Below, one piece after another: positions 51,540 to 63,536 of a stretch of 64,000 nt of DNA; within the stretch, counting starts at the first letter, position 1; every line of letters starts with the position of its first letter. A model generated the notes under the pieces. That model saw only the letters and a list, made by a program, of their open reading frames with translations, searched no databases and was not told the origin of the DNA. This stretch comes from Camarhynchus parvulus (taxonomy: Eukaryota; Chordata; Aves; Passeriformes; Thraupidae). The stretch is from positions 73,529,465 to 73,593,464 of the forward strand of contig NC_044572.1 in NCBI RefSeq assembly GCF_901933205.1, in the 5' to 3' direction. The position numbers and the translations under genes were made by a program.

Positions 51540-51720
51540 ATCCGGTGTTTTCCCTGTCACTAATTTGACGCAGCCCATTTGTCATGCAAGCACAGGGAAA
51601 GAGAAGCACTGCCTTCCACCTTCACTGTGAGCACTAGTCGAGCGATATCAAGTGTCAGTGCCTGTTAGGCATCCACACACTGATTCTGTCCTGACTGAAG
51701 TCTGCTAAAAGCAGAATCCT
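51540..51720. promoter_or_regulatory. Candidate conserved non-coding element
   Basis: Mixed-composition block with several CpGs in an otherwise CpG-poor region: CATCCGGTGTTTTCC (ETS-like CCGG), TTTGACGCAGCC, GTCATGCAAGCAC and CTAGTCGAGCGATATC. Local CpG retention together with the lack of low-complexity sequence suggests constraint. Conservation was not tested. Confidence 0.27.
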
Positions 51721-52811
51721 TGTCCTCTATGTTTTTTTGTTTGTTTGGGGCTTTTTTTTGTTGAAGTAGGGGTTACATGTAGTTTCTTGACTGCAGGTGT
51801 GCCAGCCAAATTTCATGACAGAATGTTTCCTTTCACGTTTTTTTCCTATCTTGTCTTCCCTGTCTCTCTTTGTATCAGTCTCAGTGTGGTGAAAAGGTAA
51901 CTTAATGCACATGATTGTTAATGTTTTAAAAGATCAGAAAGTTGCTTTCAGCATTGAGATATTTTTCATATGCAGTGATAAATAAAATCAACACGAACCT
52001 TTCTTTTCTTTCTGCTGTGCAAAACTGGGAAAAAAAATCTGTCCTGCTGTATTAATGTCAAAAGAAATGCCTAAAGGAATTATACAGCAGCATATTTGTC
52101 CTCTTCACACTTTTGCCTTAAAGTTCACGAGTACCAGTATAGCTCAACACTGTTAGCCTAGAAACATAAAACCTGAAAAGAATTAGGATTTTTATCATGA
52201 CCTAAGAACTTTGGATGAAAGAAGCCATAGAGCATTTATAGAACAAATCTGATCTGCAGTTACCATGTTGCTGAAAACCATAATTTTTTTCTCATTCAGC
52301 TCAGTTGAAATTAAAGTATTGACAAAAACAATTTCTGCCATGAAAGTAGAAAACTTAATAAGGTGTGATATTGAATCTGTTTTTGCTGTTTTTTGGGTTT
52401 TTTTTCTCCTGGGTAATCAACATCTTACTTCTGCACAATGTAGTTGAAACTAAATAAATAAATTAAACCAACAGGAAATGCCAAACTTTTTTGCTGCTTG
52501 CTTTTAGCTCTGTATACATCAAATAAAGCTAGGACTAGAAGCTGAGCTGCTGAGCACTGTATTTTTTGGCCATAAATTTTAAGTGTTTTGCACAGCCTGA
52601 GGGGAACACAAAAGCATTAAGATGTATTTAGATTGAAAAAAGAGTGGGTTTTGTAAGGATGAGAAAGAAATCAATCACGGTCTCCACATCGCTTTAAAGG
52701 GTAGTTATTGCATTACTGGACTGAAGTCCCCTAAAGGTGCATCACAGATAGCTGACATTTGCCACAGTGTCATTCTTTGTCAGTCCAGGTAGTAGCACCT
52801 TTTTCCTCTAT

Positions 52812-52930
52812 ACAGGCAAAAAAAGCCCGAAACAAAAACCAAGCCAAGACAAAACAACAACACCCCCCCCCAACCAAAAAATAAAATAAATTTTAAAAAA
52901 CCACAAAAACCAAACCAGCAAAAAAATATA
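52812..52930 (+). repeat. A/C-rich low-complexity run
   Basis: A-rich sequence with CAA, CCAAACC and a run of nine or more C near 52863, ending in AAAAAAATATA. Such runs are common in bird DNA. It could be a degenerate poly(A) tail of a retroposed sequence, but no such body is recognisable beside it. Confidence 0.85.
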
Positions 52931-54732
52931 TTGTTTCTTACAAAAGAGAACATGGAAATCCTTGCTTCAGGAAACAGTAGAACAACCTAGAATCTTTCCT
53001 GTGCTAGCACAAGCAATCAGCCAACTTTGCTACAAGGGATATACAAGCAATATCTAAAAGTCTTGCCATATTATACGATATGAAGATGTATTTGTGCTGC
53101 TGTACTTTAAAAGTGCAAAGTGTTATGTTTTTAACCATCAGGCCAATGCTGAGTTTTGTAAACTGAATAGCTAATAGTTAATTACCTAGGTCAATGAAAA
53201 GACAACCTACAAGTAAATTTGGTTTTTCACTGACACAGGAGTGTCAGAGAAGCTATCTGTCCTAACTAAATCTATTTCTACATGTATTAGATTTCCAGAA
53301 TAAAATGTATTGTACTAGAATTTATAGTTTACTTTTTCCAACAAAAGAAACACTTGTTATCCCTTCTTTTATGGGTCAAAAAAATGCATGAGCAATATCA
53401 CCTTCATGACAAAAGAGCAGGAGGGTAAAAGGCAAGGAAGGGAAGAAAACCCCACAAAAAAGAAAATTATTTTATTACAAATGTGTGGCTATTCTTATTA
53501 GTGTCTTCCCTTGATTTGCTTACCTGACTTTTAAAATAGCAAATACAGTTTAGTTTATACATTAAATAAACTATGAAAAACATTAAATAAATCATCCTTA
53601 ATTTATTTTTAAAATGATAGAAATAATATTGACAGCTTTTTAATAGACAAAGAAGTAGAATCTTATACAGAACTACCTTGCTTAAAATCCTGACTAATCT
53701 CTTTACTTTTCACTGTTAGTATTCTATTTGGAAATGTCTCATCGGACATAAGGTGATAAGAAGAAGAACTATTTTTCAATTATTTTTCTGTTGGATTTAC
53801 AGTATTTTCAATAAAAATACTGGAATCCATATTTTAGCTAGAACAGCCTATTTCCAAGAGTTGTATATTGAGGACATTTTTAAAAATTAAACAATATTGA
53901 AAGAGCACATTTTAACATTGCTGTAATTTTGTGGGGAAAATTGCATGCCTCTACTCAGTTTTTCTTGTAGATATGTTCATATACACAGTAGTTATTTCCT
54001 AGCCATTTCAGGCAGGCCCAAGCGCATGTAAATTAACTCAGGTCCATTTTAATAGTGAACCAAAGCCAATTCACTGGCCTTCACTGAAGGGGAAAAATAG
54101 TATTACTCAGTTGTGGCAGTACAAATAGAAAGACTATATAAAGAAGCAGTTTGAAAATGGAAATCATAAGAAAGGTAAAGTGGTGTTGGCAGAGATTTCA
54201 GCTGAAATTAGAAGATGTAAGAAAAAAATTTAGAATATTAAAGTACTGCAAGATGAGAATATCAACACCTAATAAAAACTCTAGAAAAATTAAAGTTACA
54301 GAAAAATGAGAGAGATTTTGTTTCAAACAATTTTTTTTATAAATAATATTTTTTTTTTGCCATTCTTGAACTTAAAGCCCCAAATTCAATTAGCTGATCA
54401 AAAAATAATTTTTACTTGCCAGCAAAAAACAAACATTCATAGTCTTCAGAGCTCTATTTCAGCCTTGGAAATCCCAATAGAACTCTTCCTCCAGAAAGGA
54501 ATCCCGAGGAGTTTGAGCTACAATTCCCTAGTTATTTATCTTCTATGAAGTTCAACAGAGACCTAATCTTTCTGGAAAATATTTTTATTCATGAGTTGTG
54601 AAACAGTTTTTTTTATGCTAAAAAATTAAAAATAACTTAGGTGCATAATAATGATGAGCACAAGATCTCCTTATGGATTTCTAAAGAAAAAAGTCACTGA
54701 TACCTACTATGGATACTCAAAATTTTTGGAAA

Positions 54733-54774
54733 ATTTGGTTCATAATTAGAAAACATTTGGTTCATAACCAGAAA
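54733..54774 (+). repeat. Short direct duplication of a 20-base unit
   Basis: The unit ATTTGGTTCATAATTAGAAA recurs 22 bases downstream as ATTTGGTTCATAACCAGAAA, with two adjacent differences. A recent local duplication. Confidence 0.85.
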
Positions 54775-54809
54775 GCCAAAAGGCTACAATATTATATATA
54801 GGCATACAC

Positions 54810-54892
54810 ATAATTGTGTATGTATATATACGTGCATGTGTATATATATATATATATATACAGAATTATACATACATATATATATATTTACA
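54810..54892 (+). repeat. (TA)n/(TG)n-type dinucleotide repeat
   Basis: Alternating pyrimidine-purine DNA: GTATGTATATATACGTGCAT leads into a run of about ten TA units, then CATACATATATATATA. Mixed TA and TG/CA units. Likely polymorphic. Confidence 0.93.
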
Positions 54893-56769
54893 CACCGATC
54901 TATATTTAAATGGAGGCCTTGTAAGTAGACTTGTCAGTGAAGGTTGATTTGAATTTGTACCTGTACCAAAAGAGTTATGTTCTTCTCCAGTCTCCATCTC
55001 CCCAGTGTCAGGTCTAGGAGACCTGTGGCCACATGGCAGTTGTATCAATTTCCTGATCAGACCAAAAACTAATTATTTACTCTTCATAATTCTCAGTAGG
55101 ATCAATGACATTATGTTCTTCAGGCATGGCTGCACAATTGCTAGAATTGACTCAACTGAATTCCTGAGAAGGTGCCCAAGGGTGGGGTGGAACCACTCGC
55201 CTTGAAGGCAGCACAAGTTCTGACAGGCATAAACCAATGGTGAAATTGCACCTCAGAAGCAGAAGATCCAATCAAAAGCTCTGCAATTTACATTGTATTA
55301 AAACAATACAAGGAGCATTATTGTAATTTAGGATACTTATTCTGACTCAGTGAGTCATTTGGGATAACCCAATCAAAATGAAACTATTGCAAAACCAAAA
55401 ATCTGAAATAGCTCTGCATCCTTGATGTGGTGATTTCTTTCTTCAAATTGGAGTTTTTCTTTTTCTCCTACTACTTCCTGTGTTTCAGTATAAAAGATCC
55501 CCTTTCTTGCATCTAAAAAATTTCTATTTAGGGAGCATTACTTGTTAGGGAGCAAAAGCAGTTATAAAGCAAAACTCAGATATATACTTTTGTAATTGAA
55601 ATTAAAAATATAAATCTGTTTTCAAATAAAAGCAAGCTTGAATTAGAAATTTGAGAAAAAAATGAAATTTAAAATTTAAAAAGTAAATTTAATGTGATAA
55701 ATATCATCAAAGTCCTTCTGCCAATCTTCTTAAATCAACACTTGTCCTTAAAATGTTGAGCTACATGTCCTAGAACAGGTGTTGTCCTTCAGCTATAACT
55801 ATTCTAATAAGGTTAGTTAATTGAAAGACACTACTGTGCTTTTTTGGTTCAAACACAGTAAACGGTTTTCTTAGTCTACATTAACATAAATTCTCTAGTT
55901 CTATAGCTTCTTGTTACTTATTGCTGATCATCACCATAAAAGTGTCATCCACATTAAATCAACAGCTTACAGCAAGCTGTTTCAGGACACTGTGACCATG
56001 TGTAAAGTATTTCCTCAGGGAGGTGTTTGGAAAAATATCTCCTGGAAAAGAGGTTGCTTAGAACAATTCTTCTTGCAGCAACTCATGGAGTTTACATACT
56101 TGTCAAAAATCATTGCAAGCTCAGAGATGTCTGCACCAATTTCTGAACTGACATCTCATGGATAGTCTGACAGCTTTGTGTATGAAATGGCTTGTCAGGA
56201 ACAACTTAGGAGGAATAAGAAAAACAAAACATATTTGTTTCTTATGTTTTCTGAGTCATATTCAGGAGTTCTCTTTTGTTATACCAAGCTGTTAAGTTTC
56301 AAAACCTGATTTTTGGGTTCTTCAGCTTACTTGACATAGTTCAGCTGTTGACTTGAATTGACATTCCCAAGTAAAAAAAAAAAGAATTAAAGGCAATAGT
56401 ATGAGTAAAAAAATAGCATCATAACTCTATTTGGTATTTTGAATAGACATATTTTTCATCAGTGACAGCATTTCATCAATAATGATTAAATGAGTAAGAG
56501 AAGGAGTCTTCCCAGCTTCTTGCATAAGGCAGAAATAATGGCAACAGGAGCCAGATTGAAATTTCATAGTTTCTCATATCTAGTTCTTCTCTTGTCCTGA
56601 AAACACTATGCATAAGAAGTCCAACAGATATTATGAAGCTGTTCTTTCTGCACGCCTCTGTTTAAAAACCCCAAAGCTTTCACTGAGGAATGATGCCACG
56701 TATAAGATAAGAAGTGGTTTTTACAGACATAGTACATCAAATTTTACTACAGGCATCTAGGTTCTAGCA
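54893..56769. other. AT-rich sequence, nothing recognised
   Basis: Open frames reach only 84 codons (55911-56165). No domain, RNA gene or transposon signature was recognised. Confidence 0.45.
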
Positions 56770-57165
56770 TCTAGCAGCAGAGTGGCTTCCAGCTCCTCCT
56801 CCGTTGATGATGCTGTGTGCATTGGTGTAAGGGCACTTCAGCTGCTTTGACACGTGTCACCTTCTTATGGGAACACACCTTAATTCCTTTGTTGTATTTC
56901 TCTGTTGTTTATGTGGTTTCACTAGTTGCCTTACCTCAGGAGCCTCTAGCTCATCTCTGTAAGACTTCCCATGTGCTGCAGAGCTACAGGCTGAGGCCCC
57001 TTGCTAGCACAGGCAAGCCTGGGATTCTGCTCTGCTCCTTTCAGGTCCGTTTAAAGCTCTGTAAACTCTGTAAGTCCTGGTAGCTCATGTGCAAAAACCC
57101 TCTTTCCTTTCATGATGGTGAATCCTATCCAAGGCCTGGGACTATGTGATCACCTCCTAACTGAA
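56770..57165 (-). mobile_element. CR1 LINE 5'-side fragment, antisense
   Basis: The plus strand carries the antisense of the CR1 region upstream of the endonuclease core. Landmarks in the expected order are TGGCTTCCAGCTCCTCCT, GCTGTGTGCATTGGTGTAAG, GGCACTTCAGCTGCTT, CCTTAATTCCTTTG, AGGAGCCTCTAGCTCATC and CTGTAAGACTTCCCATGTGC. They are followed at 57050-57130 by a GTTTAAAGCTCTGTAAACTC block, CTCTTTCCTTTCATG and TGAATCCTATCC. The region is C/T-rich and non-coding. Similarity may continue weakly to about 57300. The overlapping plus-strand frame of 88 codons is an artefact. Confidence 0.8.
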
Positions 57166-57844
57166 AATCTAAAATTGTGCTGGTGACATCAGAATCCCAT
57201 ATTAATAGTCTAGGTCCATCTGTTTTTCTCCAATGTTGCTGCCCACACTGGAAGGATAGAGAAAGAAGACATACAGTCACTACAGTGACTACTGCAAGAT
57301 TAGACTTTGTTCTACTATTATTCCACAAGGGAAAGGCTCCTTCACTCTCATAGTACAAGAAGAATTAACCAGACAAATTTACCTGCACAAAATAATGAGC
57401 AGACCCACTTTCTTCCAGTTTTAGATTCCAATCTTAAAATTGGTGAAAGATAACAGACTACAGATATTTACATATTGGGATAAAATACAAAATTTAGTAA
57501 TTCAAGGGACACATTGTACACCTTCTAGATATCACGTTGTGATTATCAAAACTGCTGTAGTTGAAATATCTGTTAACCCTAAATGCATATAATTCTAAAA
57601 TTTATTTTTTAAAAAATATTTAGAAGATGTTTTAAAAGAAACCATAACAATTTAAGACTCCATAAAGTTCTTCTGCTTTGTGTTAATAAATTAATTCACT
57701 GTCATTATTAATTTAAAAAATGGGTGATTTTATTCCATAGTTCTTCTCAGATCACATTAAATTAAACCTACATAATACACCATTGCATGAATGCATTGCA
57801 GTTTTACACCAGTTTCATTTAAAATTCAATCCATGTGAGCCACA

Positions 57845-58035
57845 CCAGAGGCTATGCTAAGCAGAGGCTTTCTGGGTTCATTAGAGTGGCTGCTCATTCA
57901 ACAATAAGACTTTGCTTGCCAGTACTCAGTCTCTCCAAATCCTTGGAAGTCTACTGAGGACACAGCTCTGCTAATAAGCTGCAATGGGGCCTTGTGCTTA
58001 CAAGCTATTCCTTTCATTGTGCATTATGTTCCTCA
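57845..58035. promoter_or_regulatory. Candidate conserved non-coding element
   Basis: Mixed-composition block with AGGCTATGCTAAGCAGAGGC (a MAF/NRL-like TGCTAAGCA core), TCAACAATAAGAC (SOX-like ACAAT), GCAATGGGGCCTTGTGC and TTCATTGTGCATTATG (SOX/POU-like). The flanks are AT-rich. Conservation was not tested. Confidence 0.28.
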
Positions 58036-59129
58036 AACATTGCCAAGATATGTAGTTTTCAAGTAAAAAGCTGAGTAAATGAGATATTTTATATACTGAA
58101 CCTATCAGTACCCCAGATGGGAAAACTGAGTGTCACGCATATCCAAGGAAAAGACAATAACAAGATTGTCCATACAGCTGCTTGCTATTCCTTCATCTAT
58201 ATGTTGATTTCTCTATTTCTCAGTGTAAAAGAAGATCCATCTCTTATCTGGAGCATGACATAATCTTATCAGTTATGTTTGTGATTCTTTCAAGGTCTTT
58301 GCTATATGCAGCTATTGCAAATAAATTAATTACAAAGTCATTCCTGAATTAAACACCACCCTGAAAGTAAAACTGAAAAATATATTTACTGAAAAAAGGC
58401 AACCTCTATCCTTTCTCACAATGACTGTATCAGAGAGATGAAAAATGAGTCCCACTTCTCTTTAAGACTTACAGAGATAATGATAACATCTTCTCCATAT
58501 TGACATCTAACTGGAAGACAAATTCGGATGTTCAGTTCAATGATTGCTTGAAGAAGCAAAAGCTCGAGAAACTACTTCCCCAGTTTTATCCATAAAACTC
58601 ATTACTTTGGATCCTCTAAATACTGAATGATTGGCTTTGCCCCTCAGAAAACAGATGTTATTTCCTGAATAACAAATTTTGTAGAATAATCAATGATTGT
58701 ACTTGCAGTAAATCAAATAATCTCAGGGTCTCACACCAACCTGATTTTTGAGGTAGATCTGCATTCTTATTCTTAAAACAAAGATAACTAGAAAAGTTGA
58801 AAAACATGAAGAAAAAGGCTAGAACAAGCATATTCTAAAAAGTAAAATCACACATTTTATAGACAAAAAGAACAGATTAACGCAAGAGTTCTTTCACACC
58901 TTTTACTACTTTATCACTAATGTGGGCCTTTTTCTTCAATCTGTCTTAGTATTGTGACATTTAACCTTTTCCTCAGCAACAGGGAGCCCTTCACAACCCC
59001 ATCTATGGAATGTCATTTTCTAAGCTGTGAATCCTGCCTTCCCACTTCTCTCTGAAGGTTTTCAGGCTTTCTGAATTGCAGGCTCCCATGTTTACCTCAT
59101 CAGTCCTATTCTTGCCCTTGCAGTTAAAC

Positions 59130-59260
59130 ATATACTCTCAGTGCATAAAGTGCATCATCCTGTAATTGCACTTGTGTGATAGATTAATCAGCTCCTTATC
59201 AGAAATGACCTTCTCATTTATATGCCTGCAAACAATTATGAAGCCAACTAAAATTTCTAT
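59130..59260. promoter_or_regulatory. Candidate conserved non-coding element
   Basis: Compact block with paired-looking words: CATAAAGTGCATCATCC, TGTAATTGCACTTGTG (TAATTGCACTT homeodomain-like), GATAGATTAATCAGCTCC (ATTAATC, OTX/bicoid-like) and CTTATCAGAAATGACC (GATAA). Inference from motif texture only. Confidence 0.25.
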
Positions 59261-59661
59261 TTAATAAGATTGAGATACTTCTTTTAAAATATTATTTTAA
59301 TTTAATATTTTTTCTGCTTTGATATTTTCAGCTTAAAAAATTCAAATACATTTTTTTTAGCTTAATGTGGTGCTTGGGGGTGAAACCAACCTGCCCTAAA
59401 CAAGAACTGCTGTATCTCTGCTTAGATAGCTAAGACAGTTTATCTCAAACAACAATTTCATTAGAAGGTTAAAGTGGTTATTTATGGTTATTAATTTCAG
59501 CATCATCACTTCCAACTATACAGCTTCTCTCAAGGTAATTATTACAAATGCTACACTCTTCCTACAGCAAGCTTTTGAATTTTTGTTGCATTTATGTTCC
59601 TTTTTTCCACTGGAACAATTGTACATCATAGGAAAACCTTATTAGCAATTTTTCCCCCCAC

Positions 59662-59745
59662 ACCAAGCTACTGATAAAGATATTAAACTGTACTGGCCTA
59701 AGAACAAATCATCTCTGGCTGACACATCCCCATTTAAATTGACTT
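59662..59745 (-). mobile_element. CR1 LINE RT scrap, antisense
   Basis: About 80 bases match the antisense of the CR1 RT stretch around the LFNIFIND motif: ACTGATAAAGATATTAAACT, GTACTGGCCTAAGAAC, TCATCTCTGGCTGACACATC and CCATTTAAATTGACTTTTG. It is independent of, and more decayed than, the homologous stretch at 5530-5640. Confidence 0.75.
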
Positions 59746-62569
59746 TTGATAACTAAGAGCTAGAATGGTTTTATATCTCTCTATATGTAATATAGAGATT
59801 TTACATTTGAGAGAGAGGAAAGGAGAGAGGGAAAAAGTAATGAAGAAGTTGAAGAATATAGGATCAGATATCAGTAAAGTATTTTTTGTGCTCTTGAAAC
59901 AGATGGACTTACTCTTAAGCAACTACCTTAGTTGATGTTAGTAGTTTCTTTATTTCCTTGTTATTAGTCTTTCCATGCATTCTCAGATGAACTTAAACTG
60001 TTCATTTTATCAACCCTTTAAACTGATTAAAATATTTACACTCTTTTTATTAAGTCAAATCAAATGTCTATATAATTCCAAAATATCTGTGGTAAGAAAA
60101 ACTTTCCAAATTATCTATAGTAGGAAAAGCTTATCAACATTAATTTTACGAACACTTAAAAAGAAAGAAAAAGCATTAAAGCCTAGAGAGGAAGATGATT
60201 TCTCCCTCTTTCTCTCCACATATATATTTACAGTTTTCTATCTGAATTCTTCCTGTAACACTGAGGTTACATAAACATCAACTCTTGTTTTTAAGAATCT
60301 TGTTTTATTAGTATTCTTTTTGTTTTTTCATGTACATATAGAACACAAAAGCTGTGAATTTGAAATGCGTTTCAACTCTTTCGGCTTCATGTCTTTTGTA
60401 ACAATTTTCTGTTAAGATACAAATTCAAGGAACTTATTATTATCTTCCACTTTTATTTTGCACTTCTTCTCATAAGTGGTAAGAGTCTTCAGATATTCCC
60501 ACTTCCAGATATGCTTCCACTTTTTACAATTCAGGGAAAGTTTCTTAATGTGTTCTTCACTGCATTTGTTTTTCAACCTCAATGCCACATCTTTACCATT
60601 TTCTCCTGAACGTGTCTCCTGTGTCAGTAAGGTAGTTGAGTTTGGGGGAGTTTAATAAAGATAACATCCACTGCTGCCTCTGTAATACTTTGTGTATGCT
60701 TCACTGGATCACATCTCAAGTTAGAAAAATAATCTATATTCCTTTATTGTTAGGCTTGTCATCACTCAGTTCTTTATCCACGCCAAAGAGTATTACTGAG
60801 TCATTGTAAACTTGAAAAGATTCTTGACTGGATATGAGTTTAGAAGTCTATCATAATTTTCTCCAGTGGAAAGCAGCAAGCAGTCATAAGACAAAGGTAC
60901 AAAAGGGCTGGTAATAAACTTTTCTGCAGATGATGTTCAATACGCTTCCATGATCCAATTAATTGTACATGACTTTTCTCACAACAGAAAATGATACTTG
61001 GTGTCAGTTTCTTTGATACATAGAAGATAAGAAAGCATACTTCAACCCACCCTAAAAATATAAAAGAGTGGGTAAAATTGGATATCATATACATACACAG
61101 TTACAGAGACATATTTTAGGGAGACAAGGAATGATGGAGAGTTGCATGAATCTCAATGGTATACACAGAAAATATGGAAAATCTAAGAGTTGTTTCTGTC
61201 ATGTTTCTAATAAAGTAATTTGTATTCTCTGATATTAAACTAAGAAATCCTTGCTTCATTTTCTTCAATGGCATTATCAGCTGAAATAATTTATATATTT
61301 CAACTTTGTGTCAGAACTGACCTAGTCTTCTACACGTCAACTCTCTGTAGAAATTCTATGTATTTTCTATTAATTGCTGGTTTTTCTTACCATATCAAAA
61401 GAGATAAAAGGATTGCAAAATTATTCAGCCCAAGTTCACAGAAGACAAGTTGCTGAACTAAGTTCTCTTATTTGGTATTTCTTCCATAAAATGCAATAAT
61501 ATAATATTGCAATGCAGCAGACACTGTGATTTAATCTTTATATCGCAGAATTTATATCACACAATTTTTGAGTTCTATTTGAGTAAGCAAGCTTTTGTAA
61601 TTTTTCTTTCCTGCTTGATTGAATTTCTTTTCCACACCTTCAATTTTTTTCTCATGAAGACGCAGCAGAATTTCTCCTTATCTCCCAAGTACAGTCATAA
61701 CATAGCAAAGTGAAACAATGATATAAAATCAAATCTTGATTACAATGTCAGAAACTGTTAAAATTAAAAATGCTCCACATTCTCAATATTTCTTGATCAC
61801 AAGAATGATTGTTTGTTATTTGATTATAACAGCTAAAATATGTAAGAACTTGAAGCTACAAAAAGCTTTTAGATTTACGGGAAAAAAGAAATTGACTCAA
61901 AGTGACATCACACAAGACGTCTAAACAGAGGTATGTATAACAATGAGGGGTGTAGCATAGAATCATTCAAGATTATGAGAATGGATAAAGTCTTACAACT
62001 CTCACGGTTTCTGTTTATTTACGTGGGTGATTTTAGGTGTGTTTTTCTTGAAATTAAGTTTAATTTGACAGGTTTTTATTAAGTGGGGAACTAAACAGTG
62101 ATTCTGACAGAAACAACCATCACCATTTATTTTTTAAGAAGTGTATCAATCCACAACAGAATTAGAAAAACCAAGTATGTACAGCATTTAGCAAATCCTG
62201 AATAGCTGACAATTACTAAATTATTGAAATGTTACATTAGAAAATCTAAGGTTAAGAATTTGAAACATACTGTGTTTAGCAAATCTTTTGTTATTTATTT
62301 CTTGTCTTCCAGTAGAAGACAATCTCCATTTCTATGCTCATTATATTACACATATACAGACAGATATATGCACATGCACATGTATATATAATTATACAGA
62401 CACAATAAATACAATCCACAATTCCTATCCTAGAAGATAATTTTATGCTCCTGTTTGAAGAAATGGACTGCTTTAAATGTTGAATTAACACAATTATTTA
62501 GTGATAGTTTACACAATAAACAACCTCCTACTCATTCATTTTTGCTTATACATCAGAATTTTTTCAGAA
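59746..62569. other. AT-rich sequence, nothing recognised
   Basis: Open frames up to 99 codons (59975-60274) without recognisable domains. A purine-rich patch lies at 59808-59840 and a weak (CA/TA)-type stretch at 62345-62405. No transposon or exon was recognised. Confidence 0.45.
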
Positions 62570-63536
62570 AGTATTTGGGTTTTATAGTGGGGGTTGTAGA
62601 GAGACTGCAAGGTGGCTGCTGTAAAAAGTTTCTGGAAGCTTCATTTATGTCTGGTGTAGCCAGTGCCAACTGACTCCAAAATGAACCTTTCACCAGTCAA
62701 GGCTGAGCCCATCAGAAACTGTGGTAGCTGGGATAACATTTAAGAAGGGGGAAAAAATCATGCAACAACTTCTCCTGGAGAAAGGAGAGAGGAGAAAGGA
62801 GAAAGAAGAAAGGAGAAAGGAGGAAGGAGTGTGAACACATTAGAGAGACAGCCACATGACAGCAGATGAATGCCCAAAGGATGCTGTAGACTCATGCTGA
62901 AGCAGACTTCTGGCAGGAGTTGTGGGCTTATGGAGAGAGGAGTCCATGCTAGAACAGGCTTGATAGCAGGTCTTGTTATCCTTTAGGGAACCCGTCCTGG
63001 AGCATTCTGCTCCTAAAGGACTGCTCCCCAAGGGACTCATGCTTGGGCACTTAATGAAGAACTTCAGCCTGTAGGAAGGACCCAGAAGTTCATGGAGAGC
63101 TCCTGTGGGGGAGCAGGGAAAGTGGAGCAGGGAAAGAGTGTGAGGAGTCCTTCACAGGAGGATGAAGCAGCAGCAGAGACATGATGTGATGATCTGACCA
63201 CAATCCTCATTCCCTGTCTCCCTACACTGCTGCAAGGTGGGAAATAGAGCTCAAAAGAGCAAAATTAAATTCAGGAAGAAGAGAGGGGAGAAGGGAAACT
63301 ATTTTAAAGACTTTATTTCTTATTTTTCTACTCTTATCTGATTGACCATAAATTAAGTAATTTCCCAAAGTGAGTCTGTTTTTACCAGGAGGGTAATTGG
63401 TGACTGATTTCCCCCCATGCTTATCTTGACCCATATGTCTTTTGTGTTATTTTCTCTCCATTGTCCAGATGAAGAAAGGAAATTATATTGAGGCTTTGGT
63501 GAGTACCTGGCACACAGCCAGGGCTAACCCACCACA
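62570..63536 (+). mobile_element. Nearly complete avian ERV solo LTR, sense orientation
   Basis: About 970 bases matching a bird ERV LTR family I recognise. Landmarks in order are: GGTGGCTGCTGTAAAAAG; GTGCCAACTGACTCCAAAAT; AAGGCTGAGCCCATCAG; a TATA-like ATAACATTTAAGAAGG (62733-62748); a purine microsatellite (62776-62829); the G/C-rich repeated half-units (TGGAGCA, GACTCATGCT); GGGAAAGAGTGTGAGGAGTC; CTTATCTGATTGACC with an ATAAAT poly(A)-like signal at 63348; and the terminal block CAGCCAGGGCTAACCCACCA, ending in CA near 63536. No gag, pol or env remnants adjoin it, so it is probably a solo LTR left by recombination. The 5' boundary is approximate. Confidence 0.85.
62776..62829 (+). repeat. 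GGAGAAA-type purine microsatellite inside the LTR
   Basis: A 54-base purine-only array of GAGAAAG/GAAGGAG units lies about 35 bases downstream of the LTR's TATA-like motif. Related LTRs have only a short GAGAGAGGAG word here, so this looks like a copy-specific expansion. Confidence 0.85.

Larger units (their letters stand above)
49311..54809. other. AT-rich sequence, no gene seen
   Basis: No coding exon, RNA gene or transposon was recognised. An A/C-rich low-complexity run is listed at 52812-52930 and an enhancer-like block at 51540-51720. A direct repeat of about 20 bases occurs at 54733/54755. The 113-codon minus-strand frame at 51104-51445 has no recognisable domain. Confidence 0.45.
57166..59661. 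other. AT-rich sequence with enhancer-like blocks
   Basis: No gene was recognised. Two motif-rich blocks are listed separately (57845-58035, 59130-59260). The first 130 bases may be an eroded extension of the CR1 5' region. Confidence 0.4.

Noticed and set aside
56817..57083. 88-codon plus-strand frame with a hydrophobic look
   Set aside because: It lies within the antisense CR1 5'-side fragment; the C/T-rich strand gives leucine- and serine-rich frames by composition.
62455..62673. 72-codon plus-strand frame at the LTR 5' end
   Set aside because: It spans the LTR boundary and has no retroviral or host domain; a chance frame.
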